DNA of 36,005 nucleotides from Patescibacteria group bacterium (GTDB taxonomy: Bacteria > Patescibacteriota > Minisyncoccia > Phycocordibacterales > UBA918): assembly GCA_019750255.1 (NCBI GenBank), contig JAIEOU010000001.1, positions 1 through 36,005 on the forward strand. The letters are read 5' to 3'. Positions 1 to 9,517 of this stretch are shown here, piece after piece. Position 1 is the stretch's first letter. Each line of letters starts with the position of its first letter. Below the pieces are notes generated by a model. That model saw nothing but the letters and a program-made list of their open reading frames with translations, did not search any database and was not told where the DNA came from. The translations under genes were made by a program, and so were the position numbers.

Positions 1-252
1 TGTTTTCCTTGTGCAGGCGCCTCGCTACTTTCAAGCTTACCAGCGTGGAAAGTGGCGGCGGCGAGCTGCCTAGGAGAAAGAACGAGCCACGAAGTGCGGT
101 CAGATTTTCCTCAGGGTAGAGGAAAATCTGACATACGCAAAACATAGTCGCTACGCTCTTTGTTTTACTTAACTATGTTTTCCTTGTGCAGGCGCCTCGC
201 TACTTTCAAGCTTACCAGCGTGGAAAGTGGCGGCGGCGAGCTGCCTAGGAGA
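1..252 (-). repeat. structured intergenic repeat cluster A with a 77-bp perfect direct repeat
   Basis: 1-77 is identical to 176-252. Contains hairpin GCTACTTTC...GAAAGTGGC in both copies, hairpin CAGATTTTCCTC-[AGGGTA]-GAGGAAAATCTG (101-130), and a reverse-strand core AAGAG-C-GTA-G-CGACTA inside AAAACA/TGTTTT (139-166). Confidence 0.8.
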
Positions 253-307
253 TAAGCAGTGGCAGCGACTTGCCTGAGGCCAGCCACAGCTCGCTAGGTT
301 TATATTC

Positions 308-2071
308 CTAGACTGTGAAGCTCTCTATCCCATACGCAGGTAACTTGCGTTTCGACTCAAGGGTTGTGAGGTCAGCGAGAAGACTTGTTAAGTCCCCTTC
401 CTTTCCCGCCTCAAGCTGCTTTAAAAGCTGCTTACGCTCAGCAATCGCCTCCCGGATAATAAGAGAACGAGTGAGGTTTAAATTGGACACAATATCCTCA
501 AGAAAGGCTTTTTCACTCCGCGAGGCATAGCGGTTACCAATATCGATAGTGGCGTGCGCCAACATGTCGGCGGTCACTGTCGCCTGCACCTCTGCGAGCG
601 GAGCATCGGTAATTTCTTCTAGGGCTTTACTCACCCTCATTGCTAGCGAGCCATCAAGGAGCGACACCGCCGCGACCAGCCAGGACAGAAAACGCTCACG
701 CTGTTCACTGCGTAATCGAGCCGTGTCCACGGTAGCCGGAACTGCAACCTGAGGAATCGGATGTGCACTTACCCGCTCTGGTGTGCGTTCGTTTTCGCTT
801 CGTGCCCTCTCAACCTCAAATCGCACGGAGTCAAGACTGACCCCAAGCGCAGCTGCTACTATTCCGACAAAATGCTCTTGATCAATACGATTCGGGATGA
901 GCGTCACGTACGGAATAACTTCTTCACTCACACGCAAACGGAACGCGCGCTCGTCGGTTACCTGCTCCTTTAGGTGCACAAGGAGGAAGTCGATAATCGG
1001 CACCGCACCACCGACCGCACTTTTAAGCGCATGAGGGTCCTTCTCTACGAGATCAGCTGGATCCGCGCCCGGTGGTAGCTTGGCCACCTTCACATCGAGC
1101 CCGCGGCGCAACATAACTTCAGCTGCGCGTTTCATCGCTGCAATACCAGCCCGGTCCGCATCAAGCGCGAGCACCACCCGGGTAGAGAGCCGTTCGAGTA
1201 GCTGCACATGATGGAGCGTAAGCGCAGTCCCTGACACCGCCACCGTATTCCCGTAGCCTGCTTGATGGCTCATAACCACATCAAACTGCCCTTCTACAAT
1301 CAAGAAGAAATCGAGTGTACGGATTGATTGCTTAGCCAAGTCATAACCAAAGAGGAGCTCGGATTTTTTATACAGTTCAGTCTCGGGTGAATTAACATAT
1401 TTTGGCGTCTTCTCGTCCGGCGTTAGCGTTCGGCCCGAAAATCCAACGACTTTACCATTTGGATCACGCAGCGGAAACATAACCCGGTCACGAAATACAT
1501 CAAACGGTTCCTTCCCGTCTGCCCCTGGCTTTACCACCCCAGCTTTTAGCATCTCGGGCACACTGTAGCCTTTCGCTGCCAGGTACTCCTTGAGCAGTCG
1601 CCAGCCGCCAGATGAAGGACCGGGCGCGTAGCCAATCCGCCACTTACTTACGGTCGCTGGTTTTACCGCCCGCTTCTCAAGATAGGCGGTGGCAATCGGC
1701 GCGAGTGGAAGCCACTCTTCAAAAAATTTAGTTGTCTCTTCAATAAGCGCATAGAGACGGTCGCGCTCGCTGCGTTTTTCAGGGGCTTCGGCGACCAGCT
1801 CCACCCCAGCCTTTTCTGCCAATTGCCTTAGGGCCTCACGAAAATCCACTCCCTCCATGGTTTGAATGAAAGAAAATATATCACCACCCTGACTCGTCGA
1901 AAAACAGTAATACATCCCGCGCTCGGGCGAGACATAAAAAGACGGGGTTTTTTCGTTCGTGAACGGTGACTTTCCCTTAAAATTCCGCCCTGCCTTGTGG
2001 AGCTCCACATACGGCGAAACCACATCAATAATATTAAGTCGTTCTTTAATTTGTCGAACTGCATCAGACAT
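308..2071 (-). CDS. dnaG: DNA primase DnaG
   Basis: N-terminal DnaG zinc-domain-like segment (FKGKSPFTNEKTPSFYVSPERGMYYCF), TOPRIM region (FFLIVEGQFDVVMSHQAGYGNTVAVSGTALT...VVLALDADRAG). TATAAT 11 nt upstream of the start. Confidence 0.96.
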   Translation of the reverse strand: MSDAVRQIKERLNIIDVVSPYVELHKAGRNFKGKSPFTNEKTPSFYVSPERGMYYCFSTSQGGDIFSFIQTMEGVDFREALRQLAEKAGVELVAEAPEKRSERDRLYALIEETTKFFEEWLPLAPIATAYLEKRAVKPATVSKWRIGYAPGPSSGGWRLLKEYLAAKGYSVPEMLKAGVVKPGADGKEPFDVFRDRVMFPLRDPNGKVVGFSGRTLTPDEKTPKYVNSPETELYKKSELLFGYDLAKQSIRTLDFFLIVEGQFDVVMSHQAGYGNTVAVSGTALTLHHVQLLERLSTRVVLALDADRAGIAAMKRAAEVMLRRGLDVKVAKLPPGADPADLVEKDPHALKSAVGGAVPIIDFLLVHLKEQVTDERAFRLRVSEEVIPYVTLIPNRIDQEHFVGIVAAALGVSLDSVRFEVERARSENERTPERVSAHPIPQVAVPATVDTARLRSEQRERFLSWLVAAVSLLDGSLAMRVSKALEEITDAPLAEVQATVTADMLAHATIDIGNRYASRSEKAFLEDIVSNLNLTRSLIIREAIAERKQLLKQLEAGKEGDLTSLLADLTTLESKRKLPAYGIESFTV

Positions 2072-2258
2072 AAAGTGGCTGAATTATACCCTTGTTTTAG
2101 AATTGGCGGAGATATTGACGTTTTGCTATTTATGTTTTTATATTGTAAGTTCGAAAATGAGGATATTTTCTCATGAATTTGTTCATGTACATTGCTTGGC
2201 AGCTGTATCGGCACATGTGGCAAGCCTCACACTCTCCGGCGATGCGGACGCTGCGGGC

Positions 2259-2412
2259 TATACTGCCACGCGCCTTATTGGCATACTTGCATGTATCTGG
2301 GAGATACAAAAAAAGGCTATTCCAACTCGAAGGAATGTCTCGACAACAAGTCATAGCTGCCCCGCCTAACGAGAGAAGCCACGCTTCTCTTCATGGCGGA
2401 GCTTTCTTTTTT
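2259..2412 (+). ncRNA. candidate small RNA or very short mRNA (TATACT -10 box at 2259-2264, terminator at 2362-2412)
   Basis: TATACT box, hairpin GTATCT-GGG-AGATAC (2293-2307), then GAGAGAAGC/GCTTCTCTT hairpin nested in CCGCC/GGCGG followed by a T-rich tail (CTTTCTTTTTT). A 21-codon ORF (2291-2356, MYLGDTKKGYSNSKECLDNKS) lies inside. Confidence 0.35.
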
Positions 2413-2530
2413 AAACGTACGCAACGACTACTACACCATCATATATGAAAGTGGAACTAAATATTATAAAAAAATCACCCAGCACCTGAGGCACCGCGTG
2501 ATTTTTTGTAAGCAACGATTTGTTCGACCT

Positions 2531-5500
2531 CTATAAACCCAACAATGTTTTCATCTTTAACATTGTCTGCGGTCCAAAGCGTCCAAAGCCGGTTGTGTCG
2601 GCGGTTCCAACTGACACAATACCGTGCTTAACCTGAAACTTTTGCACGGCAGCTACAGTCATCGGTCCGTAGTAACTCGTCTCCATACCCGCAGAACCCA
2701 CTCCGACACTCGCAATCATAGTATCGGGGTCATGGTTGAGAATCTGTTGTAACGCTCGCACAGCTGGACCTGATGCACCCAAACTCAGCGGCATCGTCGG
2801 CAGATCAAAGCCGCTTCGTACTAGACTATTTTGCGCGTAAAGGGATTGTACCTGTGCTTCATTCAGGGCTTGGGCAAAGTATTTTACATCATCAATAATG
2901 CCGTTAAACGAACCAGCACCACCAATAGCGGAACCAACGCCAAGCTCACTCCCTACTGGAACACTGTACTCCCCAGCCACACTTCCCACTGCCCCACCAT
3001 TAAGGTACATTCGGACAACATTACTTACATCGTCGTAGGTCACAACAAGGTGTTCATAGGTACCCGCCGTGACTGCTCGACTAGACGTCAGACTAATATT
3101 TCCCCCTGACTCAGTCGTCCAGAATGTCGGTTTCAGTGAGTTATTCTGGAATCCTAGACGGAAGCCATTGACGGTGTATTTTTCTCGACCAGCAATACTA
3201 TTCGTGTAATAGGATGAATTCAAAGAATTGACCCTAATCCACGCAGCAAATGAAAAAGATTTACTATCAAGCACTGCGGCCTTTCCGAGATCAGCACCAT
3301 CGTCTGGACCATCGACCAATAGTGCGTTACCGAACTTTCCTACAGTAAACGAAGTACCGCTATTGATTGTCCCGTTGATTCCACTAGCAGAAGCATCTCT
3401 CGCGAGCACACCACTCGACTCATCAAATTTCCAGTACCCAACCGGACTAGGAACCGGCGTTAAAAGTACCGATGGTGCTGGAGGGACAGACGGCACTGGC
3501 GCAACCGGTAACGGAGATGGTTGTGTTGGATTCGCGACCGGGGGCACATAGAATGCAATCGCCTCCTGATTGCTCCAACCATCCGCACCAGATCTGTAGT
3601 TCACTTTCCACCATACGTCATCACCAAACGATACTGGACCGCCGGTTACTATACCGCGCGCATCTACGCGTTGTGTACCGAGACGCCTACTCGAGTCATC
3701 GGCACGACGATGAACGAAATGTTCATATATTACAAACACCTCTGCGCCAACCTTAATCTCTGAATCAATCGGGGTTGGGGTTGGGGTTGGGGTCGGGGTT
3801 GGGGTCGGGGTTGGAGTTGGAGTTGGAGTTGGAGTTGGAGCAGGGGCGGGTGTTAGGGCCGCTGTAGATTTTGTAAGATAATCTTGCACTCCCCAACCGT
3901 CTGCCCCACTATCGTAATTGATATTCCACCAGACATATCCGCCAGCATTAACAGGTCCACTAGCGAGCACACCAAGGGCGCCACGCGGCTGAGTACCAAG
4001 GAGTACTCCAGTAGCGGAAGCAGTGCTTCGAACATTAAGATTATCCGTCGTTACGATACGGTCATTGACTTTGAAGTCGGATAGCAACGGCGTGGTTGGT
4101 GTAGTTGGCGGTACTGGCGTTGGCGTAACAGGAACTGAATTAATTTCTAGAAAGTCACAGTCCTTGGTTGGTTTGGTTGGTAGGTTAGTACCAATGGTAC
4201 TGCCAACCTCCTGACCCTTAGCTCTCACTTGAGCGAACGTATTATCAGTGTTATTCCACGACCAATTATTATTAGCTAGGTCAGCTACGAAATACGTATT
4301 GTTTCGGAAGGTATTCTGACTCGCAACCGCGGCTTGGTCTTCTTGTACGTCAGTAACACTACCCATAGCACCATACTCTGTTGACCGAAGTGTAACGGTG
4401 TTGTTGTAGACTTCGTTGTTACTGGATGGTGTCCAGGGCTTTCTATCTTGAGAAATTATTGTGATGCCGTTGCCGTAACCAGGACCCACGTCCACAGTGT
4501 TGCCGTACACCTTAACGCCGCGTGCGCTCGAGATTAGAATTTGAGGGTGCCATAACCAGGTACGGTTAATATCGGAATCGCCGTTATCAAAGACGATATT
4601 GTTACGAATTATACCGTTAGAGCTTATTTCATACATTATGCCGTTATCACGATTTCCCCACACTTTATTTTTTTCCACGATTATATTATCGGCACGTTCG
4701 TCCTGCCAGATACCCGGCCCCTCATTGTCATAGACACAATTATTCACTATGGTGCCGCTTTCGTTTTCTGTTACTTTTCCACCCCCTCCTTCCCATAGCC
4801 AGTTTACGCCAGCGTAGCCATTACGGGCAATTTCGTTACCTTCGAAGAGCCAATTCGAACCGCCGGCTGCATATCCCATCTGACCGTTATCAATTATTTT
4901 ATTTCGAAGCACTTTTGTTCCAGGGCCCGCATTGATTCCCATTCCGTGGTTTAAGCGAATGGTGTTACCTTCCAACGTCCAACCTGCACCGGCCGTTTCG
5001 CTGTCGATTGCACCATTCTGGAGTGTGGTGGCGTACTTCTCTATGGTTAGGTTTTTAATGGTAACGTTCGTAACTCCCGCACCACCCCCGCCAAAAGCAC
5101 GCGGCGTAACGCTCGTTTCGACCGTTTTGCCTGCAGGGTTATCGCCGATATAAATGCGGTCGGCTGTGTAGTCAAAAAACCATTTACCCGGACCGACCGC
5201 CGCTACACTGGTAACATGCTGCATCGGTACGTTGTTTATAAATAAATCCTCTGGATAGGTACAACGTGCAAAACCACTAAAGCAGAGTTCAGGATCCTCA
5301 TTACGCACACCTTGTTGTGTCTGCCCCGTTACCATCCAGGTGTTGCCACTTTGGGTAAAGTTGGTAAGCAGTCTCGAACCGTTGAGAATTGCTCCAGCCG
5401 TACCGTCAAAAGTCATACCTTGCTTTGGGACTATCGACTGCATGCGGTAGACTCCCGCATTCAAAATAAAGGTTGTCCCGGCCGGATTAGCATTTACTGC

Positions 5501-5632
5501 ATTTTGGATATTATCCCCGGGGTTGAGCGTCACAGCCGCAAAGGCAGTGGGTAGGGTAAGAAGTGTCAGTATGGCCAAAAGCGCTACCACTAACGATTTT
5601 GGTACAGCGGACAACAGGATAGCTTTTTTCAT
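2531..5632 (-). CDS. secreted multidomain surface protein: right-handed parallel beta-helix, two SH3b-like modules, Pro-Thr linker, LamG-like domain, C-terminal peptidoglycan-binding-like domain
   Basis: Signal peptide from MKKAILLSAVPKSLVVALLAILTLLTLPTAFA (start trimmed from 5710); beta-helix repeats (NNIVFDNGDSDINRTW...); SH3-like NLNVRSTASATGVLLGTQPRG; LamG-like VGYWKFDESSGVLARDAS...GIIDDVKYFAQALNEAQVQSLY; LGASGPAVRALQQIL...YYGPMTVAAVQKFQ. Confidence 0.85.
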   Translation of the reverse strand: MKKAILLSAVPKSLVVALLAILTLLTLPTAFAAVTLNPGDNIQNAVNANPAGTTFILNAGVYRMQSIVPKQGMTFDGTAGAILNGSRLLTNFTQSGNTWMVTGQTQQGVRNEDPELCFSGFARCTYPEDLFINNVPMQHVTSVAAVGPGKWFFDYTADRIYIGDNPAGKTVETSVTPRAFGGGGAGVTNVTIKNLTIEKYATTLQNGAIDSETAGAGWTLEGNTIRLNHGMGINAGPGTKVLRNKIIDNGQMGYAAGGSNWLFEGNEIARNGYAGVNWLWEGGGGKVTENESGTIVNNCVYDNEGPGIWQDERADNIIVEKNKVWGNRDNGIMYEISSNGIIRNNIVFDNGDSDINRTWLWHPQILISSARGVKVYGNTVDVGPGYGNGITIISQDRKPWTPSSNNEVYNNTVTLRSTEYGAMGSVTDVQEDQAAVASQNTFRNNTYFVADLANNNWSWNNTDNTFAQVRAKGQEVGSTIGTNLPTKPTKDCDFLEINSVPVTPTPVPPTTPTTPLLSDFKVNDRIVTTDNLNVRSTASATGVLLGTQPRGALGVLASGPVNAGGYVWWNINYDSGADGWGVQDYLTKSTAALTPAPAPTPTPTPTPTPTPTPTPTPTPTPIDSEIKVGAEVFVIYEHFVHRRADDSSRRLGTQRVDARGIVTGGPVSFGDDVWWKVNYRSGADGWSNQEAIAFYVPPVANPTQPSPLPVAPVPSVPPAPSVLLTPVPSPVGYWKFDESSGVLARDASASGINGTINSGTSFTVGKFGNALLVDGPDDGADLGKAAVLDSKSFSFAAWIRVNSLNSSYYTNSIAGREKYTVNGFRLGFQNNSLKPTFWTTESGGNISLTSSRAVTAGTYEHLVVTYDDVSNVVRMYLNGGAVGSVAGEYSVPVGSELGVGSAIGGAGSFNGIIDDVKYFAQALNEAQVQSLYAQNSLVRSGFDLPTMPLSLGASGPAVRALQQILNHDPDTMIASVGVGSAGMETSYYGPMTVAAVQKFQVKHGIVSVGTADTTGFGRFGPQTMLKMKTLLGL
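3771..3840 (+). repeat. G-rich hexamer tandem repeat (GGGGTT/GGAGTT)n encoding the Pro-Thr linker on the - strand
   Basis: ggggttggggttggggttggggtcggggttggggtcggggttggagttggagttggag; translates as PTPTPTPT on the - strand. Confidence 0.9.
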
Positions 5633-5763
5633 CAGTAAAAAATTATTTATTCTTCGTAAGGAGTTTGTATATTCTGATATAACCGTACCATTGCAGCAAT
5701 GAACAATCAATAACTTTCCACATATAATGTCAAGCGTTCTCCCTGCCCGGAGTTTTAGGCGAC

Positions 5764-5804
5764 AGAAAAACAGCGCGGCACCGAAGGTGCCGCGCTGTTT
5801 TTCT
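5764..5804 (-). terminator. bidirectional-looking terminator after rpoC
   Basis: Perfect inverted repeat AGAAAAACAGCGCGGCACC-GAA-GGTGCCGCGCTGTTTTTCT. Confidence 0.85.
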
Positions 5805-5821
5805 TTCTTACTTCCCTACTA

Positions 5822-8800
5822 CTAGATTTGCTTCGCCTGCATCTCCTTAATCATAATGTCCTTGTTACTACCTGCAAACCCTGATCCAGCGGGGATGAGC
5901 TTACCGATAATAACGTTTTCCATAAGACCAGAGAGTGTATCTTCACTACCACGGACCGCGGCGTTGATGAGCACACGAGTGGTGTTCTGGAATGACGCGG
6001 CTGAGAGGAATGACTTACGTGAGAGAGAGGTTTCGGTGATACCCAAGATGAGCTTGTCACCTTTAGCAACATCTTTCCCTTCAGCCTTTAGTTTCGTATT
6101 CTCCTCTACAAAGATCCACTCTTCTACCACATCACCAATCGTAAAGCGGCTGTCGCCTGACTGTGAAATCTTCACACGGCTCATCATCTGCTTCACGATC
6201 AGTTCGATGTGCTTACGCGCAATTGTCACACCCTGGAGTTCGTAAATCTTACTTACTTCAGAAATGATGTAGTCCTGCGTTACTTCCTGACCACCGTACT
6301 TGAAGAGTTCTGGAAGCAGTGCTGAACCGTCGGTGAGGAGTTGTCCCTGGATAACCGTGTCACCCTTTGAGACTGCTACCACTCGCCTATAGTGTACTGG
6401 GTACTCGATGTTGTCCTTCTTCTTTGGTGCACCCTTGGCGCCCATGTCTGGAGCAACAATCACGAGCTTCTCGCGACCAACAGTGCGGATATCAACCACG
6501 ATACCTTCAGCCTTTGAGACAGTCGCCGGAATCTTTGGTGCACGCTTTTCAAACACTTCTTCCACACGCGGGAGACCTGAGGTTACGTCTCCACCAACTG
6601 ACGCGGCTCCACCGGCGTGCTTGGTATTCATCGTGAGCTGTGTACCTGGCTCACCAATCGCTTGCGCAGCCACTGTTCCTACCGCCTCACCAATATCAAC
6701 AAGACGGTTGGTAGTAAGGTCAATACCGTAGCACTGCTGACACACACCACGGAGGGTCTTACAGGTCATTGGTGAACGCACGATTACTGACTCACAAGTT
6801 GCTTCTTCTACCTGAATTGCATCACGGCGTGAAAGCAGGTGCGCCTTCGGGAAGAGTACGCGACCCTTACTGTCGATTGCATCTTCAGCCAGCACCCGAC
6901 CTTTAATAGCTTTACTGAACGCAATTTCGATACCTGAGGATGAAACGCGACCGATAAGCACCCCTTCTTTAGTCTTACAATCTGCCTCAGTGATAATCGC
7001 GTCTTGTGCAACCACGAAGAGACGGCGGGTCAGGTATCCAGCCTTCGCAGTCTGGAGAGCGGTGTCGGCAAGCCCCTTTCGTGAACCGTGAGTAGTAATG
7101 AAATACTCGATCGGTGTCATACCTTCCTTCATTGATGACAGCACAGGGAATTCGAGCGTCTCACCACGAGTGTTAACGATGAGTCCCTTCATACCGGCCA
7201 TCTGGGCAATCTGTCCAAGGGAACCACGAGCGCCCGACTTCCACATTTCAAAGGCTGAACCGTGTTCCGAGAGGGTTTCTGGGAGAATTTTTTCTAGCTC
7301 GGTCTTCGCTGCGTGCCAGATTTCAATAATCATACGACGGCGCTCATCACGTGAAAGAAGACCTTCATCGTAGTTTGAGAACACGAGGCGTTCGGCGGTT
7401 CGGGCACGTTCGATAATCGCACCCTTGCCTTTAGGCACCACCACTTCATCAATACCCCAGGTAGTACCTGAAAGCGTGGCGTATTTGAAGCCAAACTTTT
7501 TAAGCTTGTCGACAATTGCTGGCACGGCTTCGGCGCCACGGTCGTCAATAATATCGATGATGATACTAAAGAGGGTACGCTGCACAATCACATCGTTAAT
7601 AAACTTGTGATCAGACGGAAGTACGCTGTTGAAGAGGAGACGACCAACCGAGGTCTCGAAAATCTTACCTTCGTACTGCTGATACTTCGCCGTATCGGTT
7701 GCGAGCACCTTGATTTTGGCGCGGAAGTCAATAACGTCGTAGTCGTAGGCATTAATGGCGTCGTTCGGGGATGAGAAGAACTTTCCTTCACCCTTCGCAC
7801 CTTCAATGATCTTTGTCATCCAGTAGGCACCCAGTGCCATGTCGAGGAGCTTTTCCGATACCACTGGTTCTGAACTACCTGGTTTGAGGATGTTCTTGTT
7901 TGCAGAAATGATTTCCTTGGCTTCAAGCTGAGCTTCGTCGGACAGCGGTACGTGAACAGCCATTTGGTCACCATCGAAGTCGGCGTTGAAGGCGCGACAC
8001 ACAAGCGGGTGTACCTGAATAGCGTTACCTTCAATCAGTACCGGGCGAAAAGCCTGGATACCTTGACGGTGGAGGGTTGGTGCACGGTTGAGGAGCACGT
8101 GCTTTTTGTTGATGATGTTTTCAAGAATCGCCCACACCTCTGGTACGCCGTCTTCGATTAGACGACCTGCACCACGGATGTTGTACGCGAGTTCCTGCTT
8201 GAGGAGCTGCGCGATTACGAACGGCCGGAAGAGCTCGAGCGCCATGTGTTTTGGAAGACCACATTGGTCAAGTGCGAGTTCCGGACCGATGACGATAACC
8301 GAACGGCCGGAGTAGTCTACACGCTTACCAAGAAGGTTCTGTCGGAAGTAGCCCTGCTTGCTCTTTAGGTAATCAGACAGTGACTTGAGTGGGCGACGCT
8401 GTGCCTGACTCATGGCTGAGTACGCCCCACCACCGTGACGGATTGAGTTATCAATAAGCGCGTCTACAGCCTCCTGCAAAATACGCTTCTCGTTACGCAA
8501 GATAACGTCCGGCGCCATAATGTCGATGAGCTTCTTCAAACGATTGTTTCGGTTGATGACGCGACGGTAGAGGTCATTCAGGTCACTTGACGCGTGACGT
8601 CCACCTTCAAGCGCCACCATTGGACGAATTGCTGGTGGGACAACCGGAATGCGCATCAGGAACATCCATTCAGGACGTACGCCAGCGTTCACCATGCCAC
8701 GAATGAGCGAGAGACGCTTGTCGAGCTTGGCACGCTCAAGCGCACCGGCGGTCTCCCGGTCTTTCTCAAGACCGGTGAGGAGCTTTGGCAAATCGATACT

Positions 8801-9517
8801 CTTGAAGAGGTCGAAAATAGCCTCAGCACCAATACGTGCCTCGAACAATGTCGAGTACTTAATCGAAAACTTATGGAAGCGGGCTTCGTCGAGCACTACA
8901 CCAATCTTCACGCTTTCAATTTCGCGCTTAGTGTCATCCATACGCGTTGTGAGCGCTTCCTTTGCGTCATCATTCTGCAGAGTCTTCATCTTGGCCTTGA
9001 ACTCAGTATCGAGATCGCGGAGGATACGGGTACGGTGTTCTTCGTTTACCTTGATTACAATGTACCCTGCAAAGTAGATAACCTTTTCCACTGACGAGGC
9101 CGTGATACCGAGAATCATCGCGATACGACTGGGGACGCCGCGGAGGAACCAGATGTGTGATACCGGGACACACAGATCGATGTGACCCATGCGCTCGCGA
9201 CGCACAATTGCGCGAGTGATTTCAACTCCACACTTTTCACACACAATACCCTTGTAGCGGATACCGCGGTACTTCTTACACGAACACTCGTAGTCTTCTA
9301 CCGGACCAAAGATACGTTCATCGAAAAGACCATGCTTTTCAGGGCGCTGGGTACGGTAGTTGATGGTCTCGGGCTTTGTTACTTCTCCGTGTGACCACTC
9401 GAGAATAGTGTCGGGCGACGCGAGCTTGAGGCTGATGCCTTTAAAATTCGTCGGCGCCACTGGGGTCTTTTGAAACATAGGTGCTGTAGACATAGACGAA
9501 TTATTAGGCATTCTCAT
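5822..9517 (-). CDS. rpoC: DNA-directed RNA polymerase subunit beta'
   Basis: [16 protein letters not shown] catalytic motif, N-terminal zinc site [20 protein letters not shown], second zinc site [22 protein letters not shown]. Start trimmed to MRMPNNSS, which overlaps the rpoB stop (ATGAGAATGCCTAA). Confidence 0.97.
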   Translation of the reverse strand: MRMPNNSSMSTAPMFQKTPVAPTNFKGISLKLASPDTILEWSHGEVTKPETINYRTQRPEKHGLFDERIFGPVEDYECSCKKYRGIRYKGIVCEKCGVEITRAIVRRERMGHIDLCVPVSHIWFLRGVPSRIAMILGITASSVEKVIYFAGYIVIKVNEEHRTRILRDLDTEFKAKMKTLQNDDAKEALTTRMDDTKREIESVKIGVVLDEARFHKFSIKYSTLFEARIGAEAIFDLFKSIDLPKLLTGLEKDRETAGALERAKLDKRLSLIRGMVNAGVRPEWMFLMRIPVVPPAIRPMVALEGGRHASSDLNDLYRRVINRNNRLKKLIDIMAPDVILRNEKRILQEAVDALIDNSIRHGGGAYSAMSQAQRRPLKSLSDYLKSKQGYFRQNLLGKRVDYSGRSVIVIGPELALDQCGLPKHMALELFRPFVIAQLLKQELAYNIRGAGRLIEDGVPEVWAILENIINKKHVLLNRAPTLHRQGIQAFRPVLIEGNAIQVHPLVCRAFNADFDGDQMAVHVPLSDEAQLEAKEIISANKNILKPGSSEPVVSEKLLDMALGAYWMTKIIEGAKGEGKFFSSPNDAINAYDYDVIDFRAKIKVLATDTAKYQQYEGKIFETSVGRLLFNSVLPSDHKFINDVIVQRTLFSIIIDIIDDRGAEAVPAIVDKLKKFGFKYATLSGTTWGIDEVVVPKGKGAIIERARTAERLVFSNYDEGLLSRDERRRMIIEIWHAAKTELEKILPETLSEHGSAFEMWKSGARGSLGQIAQMAGMKGLIVNTRGETLEFPVLSSMKEGMTPIEYFITTHGSRKGLADTALQTAKAGYLTRRLFVVAQDAIITEADCKTKEGVLIGRVSSSGIEIAFSKAIKGRVLAEDAIDSKGRVLFPKAHLLSRRDAIQVEEATCESVIVRSPMTCKTLRGVCQQCYGIDLTTNRLVDIGEAVGTVAAQAIGEPGTQLTMNTKHAGGAASVGGDVTSGLPRVEEVFEKRAPKIPATVSKAEGIVVDIRTVGREKLVIVAPDMGAKGAPKKKDNIEYPVHYRRVVAVSKGDTVIQGQLLTDGSALLPELFKYGGQEVTQDYIISEVSKIYELQGVTIARKHIELIVKQMMSRVKISQSGDSRFTIGDVVEEWIFVEENTKLKAEGKDVAKGDKLILGITETSLSRKSFLSAASFQNTTRVLINAAVRGSEDTLSGLMENVIIGKLIPAGSGFAGSNKDIMIKEMQAKQI

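Noticed and set aside
1-252. CRISPR array at the window start (77-bp direct repeat)
   Set aside because: Only two copies, too long, repeat contains internal hairpins, and spacing is a related structured element, not a spacer.
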